Source: a bacterium
GTDB lineage: Bacteria > Armatimonadota > Fimbriimonadia > Fimbriimonadales > GBS-DC
DNA length: 6,300 bases
Assembly (NCBI GenBank): GCA_029335935.2
Contig: JARJMV020000335.1
Span: forward strand, 1 to 6,300
Reading direction: 5' to 3'
The position numbers and the translations under genes are program-made. The notes below the pieces were generated by a model, which saw only the letters and a program-made list of their open reading frames with translations, was not told where the DNA came from and did no database searches. Each line of letters opens with the position of its first letter. Position 1 is the stretch's first letter. Positions 1-4,217 of the stretch are shown here, in pieces.

Positions 1-443
1 GCATCGCCGAAACGACTGGCGGTAAGGTGAACCCGCCGCCAACCGAGGCGTTTCGCCCTGTCGCGAAAGAGGGGCGCTCCATCCGCGATTTGTGGCGCAC
101 TTTCCTGTGGCTCGCGCTGGCGTTGCTGCTGATTGACATCACCCTGCGGCGCGTGGTCATCCCCTTGACGGAGTGGACAGAGCTGCTGCGCCGCCTGCCA
201 GAGAAGTTGCTGGGCGGTGGGAAGGCGCGCCGTCCTGCGCCGCAGCCGCAGGCGACTGCACGGCTCCTCGGCGTCAAAGAGCGCGTCGCCACACGCTACA
301 CTGCCGCTGAGAGCGCGCCTGCATCTCCCAAATCGACGCCTACTGCCCCCAGCCAACCCGCGCCCAAACCAACAGCGCCGCCAGCCGCCCCTACCGACAC
401 CACCAGCCGCCTGCTGGAACTCAAAAAACGGCGTTCGCAGTAA
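1..443 (+). CDS. C-terminal end of a membrane-anchored protein, probably VWA/glutamine-amidotransferase-like (5' partial)
   Basis: The frame is open from the left edge (first full codon at 3) to TAA at 441-443, so the gene probably begins outside the window. The visible part starts IAETGGKVNPPPTEAF, followed by a charged stretch, one hydrophobic segment (FLWLALALLLIDITLRRVVIPL), a basic juxtamembrane region, a long Pro/Ala/Thr-rich low-complexity region and a basic tail, RLLELKKRRSQ. The order 'ATGG...F..., then dLW..LL..AL.L..iDi.lRR' resembles the C-terminus of large bacterial membrane proteins that carry von Willebrand factor A and class I glutamine-amidotransferase-like domains. In these the last helix anchors the protein and a short proline-rich cytoplasmic tail follows. 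The diagnostic domains lie upstream and are not visible, so the family call is an inference. A GTG at 27 could start a free 138-aa protein, but no Shine-Dalgarno precedes it and the coding-like sequence continues upstream. Confidence 0.72.
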   Translation, partial: IAETTGGKVNPPPTEAFRPVAKEGRSIRDLWRTFLWLALALLLIDITLRRVVIPLTEWTELLRRLPEKLLGGGKARRPAPQPQATARLLGVKERVATRYTAAESAPASPKSTPTAPSQPAPKPTAPPAAPTDTTSRLLELKKRRSQ

Positions 444-486
444 GCAGCCGCCTAGCATTTGTATGTGTATCAAATAGGCAATCAAA

Positions 487-496
487 GCCGTACGGC
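487..496. other. 10-bp perfect palindrome in the intergenic gap
   Basis: GCCGTACGGC reads the same on both strands. It lies 44 bp past the stop of the upstream gene and about 90 bp before the -35 of the pseudopilin promoter. It has no loop and no T-run after it, so it is not a convincing terminator. It could be a protein-binding site or chance. The rest of the 205-bp gap (444-648) holds no credible gene and is visibly more AT-rich than its surroundings from about 450 onward. Confidence 0.2.
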
Positions 497-539
497 AAGA
501 CATAACTCTTTGTCAGGATGTGGATGGGAGATGGGATTT

Positions 540-564
540 GAAAACGGAGTATGCTCCAATTTTC
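540..564 (+). terminator. Weak terminator-like hairpin after the upstream gene
   Basis: GAAAA (540-544) and GGAG (546-549) can pair with CTCC (554-557) and TTTTC (560-564) around a TATG loop, with a small internal bulge. The GC part of the stem is only four pairs, and the four T residues lie within the stem and are not a clean tail. It is the only hairpin with a T-run between the first gene and the next promoter, so it is a candidate terminator. It is weak and lies almost 100 bp from the stop codon. Confidence 0.18.
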
Positions 565-583
565 CCAAAACTCTCTCTACCCC

Positions 584-612
584 TTGCAATTCGCTCATTT
601 CTGGGGTATAAT
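584..612 (+). promoter_or_regulatory. Sigma-70-type promoter of the pseudopilin operon
   Basis: A -35-like TTGCAA (584-589; four of six consensus bases) is separated by exactly 17 bp from a perfect TATAAT (607-612). A transcript would start near 618-620 and leave a leader of about 30 nt. That leader contains GAGGAGGT (631-638), a near-perfect Shine-Dalgarno placed 10 nt before the ATG at 649. The -10 is preceded by a G-run (TGGGG). The same TGGGGTATA string appears ahead of two other genes in the window. This is the clearest promoter here. Confidence 0.75.
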
Positions 613-626
613 AGATAATCATACCC
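604..626. promoter_or_regulatory. Inverted repeat spanning the -10 and start region (operator candidate)
   Basis: GGGTAT (604-609) and ATACCC (621-626) are perfect 6-bp inverted arms separated by 11 bp. They overlap the -10 box and the expected transcription start of the pseudopilin operon. This is where a dimeric repressor would block RNA polymerase. The left arm is partly explained by the G-run plus TATAAT that also occurs at other promoters, so only the right arm is additional evidence. Binding is an inference. Confidence 0.3.
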
Positions 627-648
627 TACAGAGGAGGTTATTTGCGTA

Positions 649-1470
649 ATGGTACATCGTCGAGGCTTTACGCTGATTGAGTTGCTGGTTGTTATTGCGA
701 TCATCGCCATTTTGGCGGCGATTTTGTTCCCCGTCTTTGCGCAGGCGCGTGAGCAAGCGCGCAAGACTCAGTGTCTGTCTAACGGGCGTCAGCTTGGCAC
801 GGCTATTATGATGTACGCCCAAGACTACGATGAGGCGATTGTCGGCTGGTTCAAAGTCCGCGAGTATCCAGGTCAGCCCCTGTGGGAGCGGTTCTGGATT
901 GGGATGCTGAACCCGTATGTGAAGAGCGAGGTGAACCGCCCGCCTGCTGGGCAGGTCTATATTTCTGGCGCTACGCCGAAAGGACTCTACGCCTGCCCAT
1001 CTTGGAGCCAGAGCAACTATCTCAAGGGCGCGAACATGCCCGACTGCTACCCCGGCTCACTGGATCCCTATTTCCCGCCGACCGAGCTGTTCTCGCACTA
1101 CGGGATGGTGTTCCAGATGGCGCAGCGCGGCGGCGCAGGCACCCAGCAGAACCCCTACTACCACTATGCTGGCAGCTTGGTGTATCCTGCGGCGAACGGG
1201 GGTTTGACGCGCTATCTTGCGGAGATTCGCCGACCGGGTGAAACGATTTTGCTCGGAGACGGCATTACGATGCTCGATCGCGGCCCGACCTATGTTGTTA
1301 TCGGGCTCGGGTGCGAGTCGCAGTTCATCCACCAAGAAGGCAGCAACTTCGTGTTCTTGGATGGGCACGCAAAGTATATCGCTCGCAACTCCGAGCGCTA
1401 CCTGATGAGTACAACCGAGAACGGTCAGACCGTGTGGTTCAAGCGCTACTACACCTTCTCGATGGAGTAA
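649..1470 (+). CDS. Type II/IV pseudopilin (prepilin) with H-X9-DG C-terminal motif
   Basis: This is a 273-aa secreted pilin-like protein. Residues 1-6 (MVHRRG) are a short basic leader. The prepilin peptidase site is G6|F7, with Glu at mature position +5 (E11), followed by the hydrophobic helix [20 protein letters not shown]. Peptidase cleavage and N-methylation by PilD are expected from the family. After it comes [19 protein letters not shown] and then MMYAQDYDE, wording typical of Armatimonadota pseudopilins. Near the C-terminus H228 and D238-G239 form the H-X9-DG processing-associated motif ([14 protein letters not shown]). The globular middle is rich in Tyr, Gly and Pro and has several Cys (the ACPSW and MPDCYPG segments). 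Start choice is firm: strong Shine-Dalgarno at 631-638 and leader of the right length. It heads an operon; the next ATG follows the TAA after 3 nt. No secretion ATPase, peptidase or platform gene is nearby, so the cognate machinery must be encoded elsewhere. The specific substrate or pilus type cannot be told. Confidence 0.95.
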   Translation: MVHRRGFTLIELLVVIAIIAILAAILFPVFAQAREQARKTQCLSNGRQLGTAIMMYAQDYDEAIVGWFKVREYPGQPLWERFWIGMLNPYVKSEVNRPPAGQVYISGATPKGLYACPSWSQSNYLKGANMPDCYPGSLDPYFPPTELFSHYGMVFQMAQRGGAGTQQNPYYHYAGSLVYPAANGGLTRYLAEIRRPGETILLGDGITMLDRGPTYVVIGLGCESQFIHQEGSNFVFLDGHAKYIARNSERYLMSTTENGQTVWFKRYYTFSME

Positions 1471-1473
1471 GCC

Positions 1474-1662
1474 ATGAGAGCGACAATGCGTCAACTACTT
1501 CTGGGCGTGGCGTCCCTACTGAGCGTGCTGGTCATGATGAGTCTCAGCGCGTGCAGCAAAGGCTCGGAGGAGGAGAAGCAAGCCGGGGGCTACTACGAAG
1601 GTCCCATGCAGCCCAAGAGCGAGCGCGTCGGTTCGCCTGCGCAGCAGCAGAGCGGTCAGTAG
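1474..1662 (+). CDS. Small lipoprotein with GYYEGPMxPKS motif
   Basis: This is a 62-aa protein. Residues 5-23 form a basic-then-hydrophobic signal peptide ending in the lipobox L24-S25-A26-C27, so signal peptidase II cleavage and lipid attachment at C27 are predicted. The mature part is only 36 residues: an acidic linker (KGSEEEK), then G39-YYEGPMQPKSERVG, then a Gln/Ser-rich tail ending SGQ. I do not recognise a named family. The start at 1474 is supported by GGAG at 1464-1467, inside the last codons of the pseudopilin gene, which also implies translational coupling. A second Met at 1486 would keep the signal peptide but has worse spacing. The 72-aa product encoded downstream carries the same motif at the same residue numbers, so the two are probably paralogues with different membrane anchors. 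A role at the cell surface with the pseudopilin is inferred from the operon only. Confidence 0.8.
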   Translation: MRATMRQLLLGVASLLSVLVMMSLSACSKGSEEEKQAGGYYEGPMQPKSERVGSPAQQQSGQ

Positions 1663-1674
1663 TTCCACAAGTAA

Positions 1675-1701
1675 GCGTCCCTGCATCGCCTGCAGGGACG
1701 C
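1675..1701. other. Perfect 11-bp hairpin between the two small genes
   Basis: GCGTCCCTGCA (1675-1685) and TGCAGGGACGC (1691-1701) pair completely around a 5-nt loop, TCGCC. No T-run follows on the plus strand (the next bases are CTCCAACAGAAAACC), so it is not a standard intrinsic terminator in the operon direction. On the minus strand it is followed by TTACTT, which could stop antisense transcription coming from the converging PilZ gene. On the plus strand, the 3' arm holds AGGGA, the only purine-rich Shine-Dalgarno-like stretch before the ATG at 1717, about 19 nt away. Possible roles are mRNA processing or stability, attenuation, or a bidirectional block; I cannot choose between them. Confidence 0.6.
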
Positions 1702-1716
1702 CTCCAACAGAAAACC

Positions 1717-1935
1717 ATGGAATCCACTCGTCGGAATTTAGGCATTTTGCTGGCGGTGGGCGTTATTTTGGCGGCGGTGGCGTTCTTCTTACGCTATCGC
1801 GCCGAGCAGCCGCCCCCGCCGTCCGCGCCGGGCTACTACGAGGGTCCGATGCTGCCCAAGAGCCAGCGTATGGGACCGCCAGGAGGCGGTGTATCGCCTG
1901 CGCCCCAAGCTGCGCCCGCGCCGTCAGGGAAATAG
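1717..1935 (+). CDS. Small single-pass membrane protein with GYYEGPMxPKS motif
   Basis: This is a 72-aa protein. After MESTRRN comes one transmembrane helix (about residues 8-25, LGILLAVGVILAAVAFFL) followed by RYR and a Pro-rich linker. G39-YYEGPMLPKSQRMG then matches the motif in the preceding lipoprotein at identical positions, and the tail is Pro/Ala/Gly-rich, ending SGK. No lipobox is present. The helix is therefore a signal anchor, though with basic residues on both sides the topology is not certain. No named family is recognised. The start is the only in-frame ATG before the helix, yet no Shine-Dalgarno lies at normal distance; the preceding 54 bp are dominated by the 11-bp hairpin. 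The coding end overlaps the end of the converging PilZ gene by 12 nt. The matching motif and adjacent position suggest a tandem duplication followed by a change of anchor type. Confidence 0.75.
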   Translation: MESTRRNLGILLAVGVILAAVAFFLRYRAEQPPPPSAPGYYEGPMLPKSQRMGPPGGGVSPAPQAAPAPSGK

Positions 1936-2472
1936 CTTCCGCAGCCACAGCTCGTCGGCGCGACTGAGATTGATGAACGCTGCGCCGATGTACCATCTGT
2001 TGGCTTCCACGGGACGGCAGTGGCGCACCTGCGCTTGCGCCAGCAGCGGCTGTTCCAAACCCACCAGCACCATCTCAATCTCGAGAATCTGACCAGTCTC
2101 GAATGGCGGCGACGCCTGCAGCCCCACCCCACCGATGCCGATATTCACCACTCTCGCAGGCGACTGCGCCTGATTGTATCGCAACTGCGCCTCCACACTC
2201 ACGGGGTATCGCCTGCGCACGCGACGCTCCGCCAACTTCGCCGATGTAATCGGTTTGAAAGTCAGGGTATCGGCTCGAACCCCGATTACCTGCACCGTCA
2301 TCACGCGCGGCGCACCGCCGACTGTTAAGGTTGCCTGTATCGTCGTGTGGGGACGGATGTAATCTTGACACTGCTCCACACGCGCCACGAAACGGAGCGT
2401 CGCCTTATCCACACTGATAAGGACGCCCGATAACACGATGTCTGTGTTGGGCACTCGGATTTGCACCATCAT
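1924..2472 (-). CDS. PilZ-domain protein (c-di-GMP receptor-like)
   Basis: This is a 182-aa protein from the preferred start. The N-terminal half (about 1-75) is beta-rich and resembles the YcgR-N-like barrel often placed before PilZ. The C-terminal half is a PilZ domain: an arginine cluster ERRVRRRYPV (R83, R84, R87, R88; the RxxxR motif), then N110-IGIGG at the (D/N)xSxxG position, then alternating strands (QILEIEMVLV, LAQAQVRHC, RWYIGAAFINLS) and a C-terminal helix, ELWLRKLF. PilZ domains bind cyclic di-GMP and control motility, pili or exopolysaccharide. Here the usual Ser is Gly (G112), so binding affinity is uncertain. Start choice: ATG at 2472 has AGGAG 9 nt upstream. An in-frame ATG at 2502 would add ten residues but has no ribosome binding site. 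It converges on the pseudopilin operon, which fits a surface or motility link, but that link is inference. Confidence 0.9.
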   Translation of the reverse strand: MMVQIRVPNTDIVLSGVLISVDKATLRFVARVEQCQDYIRPHTTIQATLTVGGAPRVMTVQVIGVRADTLTFKPITSAKLAERRVRRRYPVSVEAQLRYNQAQSPARVVNIGIGGVGLQASPPFETGQILEIEMVLVGLEQPLLAQAQVRHCRPVEANRWYIGAAFINLSRADELWLRKLFP

Positions 2473-2481
2473 TGACAGACG

Positions 2482-2486
2482 CTCCT
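2482..2486 (-). promoter_or_regulatory. Ribosome binding site fixing the PilZ start at 2472
   Basis: On the minus strand this reads AGGAG, 9 nt before the ATG at 2472-2470. The alternative ATG at 2502 is preceded by pyrimidine-rich sequence with no Shine-Dalgarno. I could not find a convincing promoter for this gene; the nearest minus-strand -10-like strings (TTATGG, TTATAG) lack a -35 partner. Confidence 0.6.
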
Positions 2487-2521
2487 GTAGTGGTTTTTCC
2501 ATAACCGATGGTTTTGGGGAT

Positions 2522-2531
2522 GGGCGCGCCC
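2522..2531. other. 10-bp GC palindrome in the divergent intergenic region
   Basis: GGGCGCGCCC is a perfect palindrome. It lies between the PilZ start (2472) and the HMG-CoA lyase start (2586), just upstream of the lyase -35. In a divergent region this is a plausible regulator site. In DNA this GC-rich such a string can also arise by chance. Confidence 0.2.
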
Positions 2532-2534
2532 GAT

Positions 2535-2563
2535 TTGGAGAGAACCTACCAGTGGGGTATACC
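2535..2563 (+). promoter_or_regulatory. Putative promoter of the HMG-CoA lyase gene
   Basis: TTGGAG (2535-2540) is followed after 17 bp by TATACC (2558-2563), preceded by the same TGGGG run found at the pseudopilin promoter (TGGGGTATA at 2553-2561). A second -10-like TATAAG follows at 2564-2569 but at a poorer distance. The -10 contains the palindrome GGTATACC (2556-2563). Initiation near 2570 would give a leader of about 16 nt that just includes the ribosome binding site GAGGGAG at 2576-2582. The boxes are imperfect; position and the shared G-run are the main support. Confidence 0.5.
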
Positions 2564-2575
2564 TATAAGCGTTTC

Positions 2576-2582
2576 GAGGGAG
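2576..2582 (+). promoter_or_regulatory. Ribosome binding site fixing the HMG-CoA lyase start at 2586
   Basis: GAGGGAG lies 3-6 nt before ATG 2586. The reading frame is open back to an ATG at 2508, but that longer form would add 26 residues with no family similarity, would translate across the promoter, and has no ribosome binding site. Confidence 0.6.
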
Positions 2583-2585
2583 CAT

Positions 2586-3491
2586 ATGTTCCAGAATTTG
2601 AGTGCATATGTGCGCGTTGTTGAGGTCGGCCCGCGTGACGGCTTGCAGAACGAGCCGACTCCCGTGCCCACCGAAGTTAAGGTACGGTTTATTGAGATGC
2701 TGGCGGATGCTGGGCTGTCGGTAGTGGAGGCGACTGCGTTTGTCAGTCCGAAGTGGGTGCCCCAGCTTGCCGACGCCGAGCAGGTGTTGGCACAGATAAC
2801 GCGACGCCCCAGCGTGCGCTACCCTGTGCTGACGCCGAATTCGAAAGGGCTGGAACGCGCCCTCAGCGCAGGCGCCACTGAGATCGCCGTCTTCACCGCC
2901 GCATCCGAAACTTTCTGCCAGCGGAATTTGAATCGGAGCATCGAGCAGTCGCTGCAGGAGTACGCGTTGGTGGTACGCGAGGCGAAGGCGGCGGGGTGCT
3001 GGGCGCGCGGCTATATCTCCACCGCGCTGGTGTGCCCCTACGAGGGCGCAATCTCGCCTGACGCTGTAAAGCCTATCGTGGAGCGACTGCTGGCGATGGG
3101 CATAGACGAGGTGAGCTTGGGCGATACGATTGGCGCCGCTGTGCCCACGCAGGTCGCGCGACTGACCGAGACGCTGCTGCCCATCCTGCCTCCCGAACGC
3201 TTCGCCTATCACTTCCACAACACTTACGGAACCGCGCTGGCGAATGTGTTGACCGCGTTGCAGCTGGGCGTCTTCATCTTCGACTCGAGCGCAGGCGGGC
3301 TTGGGGGTTGCCCGTTCGCGCCGAGCGCATCGGGCAACCTCGCGACCGAAGATTTGGTGTATATGTTGCACGGCATGGGCATTCAGACGGGCGTGGACTT
3401 GGAGGGCGTCGCGGCAGCGGCGCGCTATATCCTCTCGCATCTGCAACGCGCGACGCCGCCAAGCAGCTATCTCAGAGCATGCGCCCGCTGA
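2586..3491 (+). CDS. mvaB: Hydroxymethylglutaryl-CoA lyase
   Basis: This 301-aa enzyme cleaves (S)-3-hydroxy-3-methylglutaryl-CoA into acetoacetate and acetyl-CoA, the last step of leucine breakdown; the family is cytosolic in bacteria. It is a DRE-TIM-type barrel protein. Visible motifs in order: VEVGPRDGLQNE (R17, D18), E48, the family hallmark SPKWVPQLAD (54-63), ARGYISTALVCPYEG (Y143), SLGDTIGAA (177-185), the metal-binding HFHN (H209, H211), and the active-site loop GGLGGCPFAPSASGNLATED with C242 and N251. Spacings from R17 to E48, Y143, H209, C242 and N251 equal those between the human catalytic residues R41, E72, Y167, H233, C266 and N275, as I recall them, so the enzyme should be active. 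Length and start match the family. It stands alone on its strand: no acyl-CoA dehydrogenase, carboxylase or enoyl-CoA hydratase gene is in the window, so its pathway partners are elsewhere. It ends 3 nt from the stop of the converging zinc-ribbon gene, with no obvious shared terminator. Confidence 0.96.
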   Translation: MFQNLSAYVRVVEVGPRDGLQNEPTPVPTEVKVRFIEMLADAGLSVVEATAFVSPKWVPQLADAEQVLAQITRRPSVRYPVLTPNSKGLERALSAGATEIAVFTAASETFCQRNLNRSIEQSLQEYALVVREAKAAGCWARGYISTALVCPYEGAISPDAVKPIVERLLAMGIDEVSLGDTIGAAVPTQVARLTETLLPILPPERFAYHFHNTYGTALANVLTALQLGVFIFDSSAGGLGGCPFAPSASGNLATEDLVYMLHGMGIQTGVDLEGVAAAARYILSHLQRATPPSSYLRACAR

Positions 3492-3494
3492 GAC

Positions 3495-4214
3495 TCACTC
3501 GGTTGCCAACATCGGGTCGTACAGCAGCCGTCCGCAGCTTTCGCAGGCGACCAGCGAGTCTTCGGTCTCAAGCCGCTTGAGGGTGTAAGGGGTCAGGAGC
3601 GTGTAGCACACGGTGCAGGCTTTCTGCTCCACGATGGCGACGGCAGTGCCGCCCAGCTGGTCGCGCAGTCGCTCGTAGCGCGCCAGCAGTTCGGGGTCAA
3701 TCTGCGCGGTGAGTTCGGCGCGCTCTTTGAGATGGAACTCAATTTCCGCTTCCAACGCCGCCCTACGCTGACGATAGTCCGCCATATGCGCCTCGTAGAG
3801 CCGTTCGAGTTTCTCCAGGTCGCGCTCGGTGGCGTCGATGTCGTGTTTCATGGTCTCCATCCGCTCCCACACGCGCAGCATCTCGACATCCATCTCCTCG
3901 CGGCTGCGTTTCGCCTCGTCGATTTCAACCTGCATGAGTTGCAGTTCGCGTGCACTCGTAATTTTCCCGGAATAGAGTTCCGCTTCTCTGCGTTGGAGAT
4001 ACTCGTCGAACTCTTTGAGGCGTCGTTCCTGCTCGGTGGCTTTCGCGTGCAGCTCGTGATAGTTGCGCTTGATGATTTCCATGCGAGTGCGCGTGCGCTC
4101 TAAAGAGGCGCGTAGCTGCTCGCCGTCGTCCAGCGTTGCCACATCTCGGCGCAGGCGGTCGATATAGTGGTCTAACGCCTGCAAGTCCTGCAAGAGCTTC
4201 ATCTGGCGATGCAT
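3495..4214 (-). CDS. Coiled-coil C4 zinc-ribbon protein (COG1579 / zf-RING_7 type)
   Basis: This is a 239-aa protein. Residues about 1-175 are almost continuous charged heptads, a long coiled-coil hairpin, with the conserved turn segment LYSGKITSARELQLMQVEIDEAK near 80-102. Then comes IDPELLARYERLRDQLGGTAVA and a zinc ribbon with C200-x2-C203 and C224-x2-C227. Length and order are those of the COG1579 family, which includes Helicobacter FlgZ (HP0958) and chlamydial CdsZ. Members are proposed to work as adaptors or chaperones for proteins or RNA. The role in this phylum is not established, so no symbol is given. All four metal ligands are present. It is the second gene of an operon: the ATG lies 3 nt after the stop of the 620-aa gene, and its Shine-Dalgarno, GGAG at 4224-4221, lies 6 nt upstream, within and just before that gene's last codons, implying coupled translation. 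Confidence 0.92.
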   Translation of the reverse strand: MHRQMKLLQDLQALDHYIDRLRRDVATLDDGEQLRASLERTRTRMEIIKRNYHELHAKATEQERRLKEFDEYLQRREAELYSGKITSARELQLMQVEIDEAKRSREEMDVEMLRVWERMETMKHDIDATERDLEKLERLYEAHMADYRQRRAALEAEIEFHLKERAELTAQIDPELLARYERLRDQLGGTAVAIVEQKACTVCYTLLTPYTLKRLETEDSLVACESCGRLLYDPMLATE

Positions 4215-4217
4215 AAC

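Noticed and set aside
444..648. Riboswitch, small RNA or tRNA in the 205-bp gap
   Set aside because: I see no conserved riboswitch core or cloverleaf; only a palindrome, a weak hairpin and the promoter can be supported.
1057..1494. Minus-strand open frame opposite the pseudopilin
   Set aside because: It is a complement of a clearly coding gene, with no recognisable domain and no start signals.
1675..1701. Intrinsic terminator ending the operon after the lipoprotein gene
   Set aside because: The stem is strong but no T-run follows on the plus strand, so it is listed as a hairpin of unknown role.
1471..1716. Stop-codon readthrough or fusion, because the pseudopilin and both small genes are all in the same frame
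   Set aside because: Each has its own start and secretion or anchor signal, and a second in-frame stop (1672-1674) lies after the first small gene; the shared frame is easily chance.
1311..1967. Plus-strand 218-codon open frame across the end of the pseudopilin and both small genes
   Set aside because: It is out of frame with three better-supported genes, starts inside the pseudopilin without a ribosome binding site, and gives an Arg/Ala-rich product without structure.
2508..2585. Longer N-terminus for the HMG-CoA lyase starting at ATG 2508
   Set aside because: It would run through the promoter, has no ribosome binding site, and the extra 26 residues are unlike the family; the start at 2586 gives the normal length.
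2469..3446. Long open frame on the minus strand opposite the HMG-CoA lyase gene
   Set aside because: It is antisense to a gene with all catalytic motifs intact; its product is a low-complexity Arg/His/Ala/Gln mix typical of the complement of GC-rich codons, with no family features or ribosome binding site.
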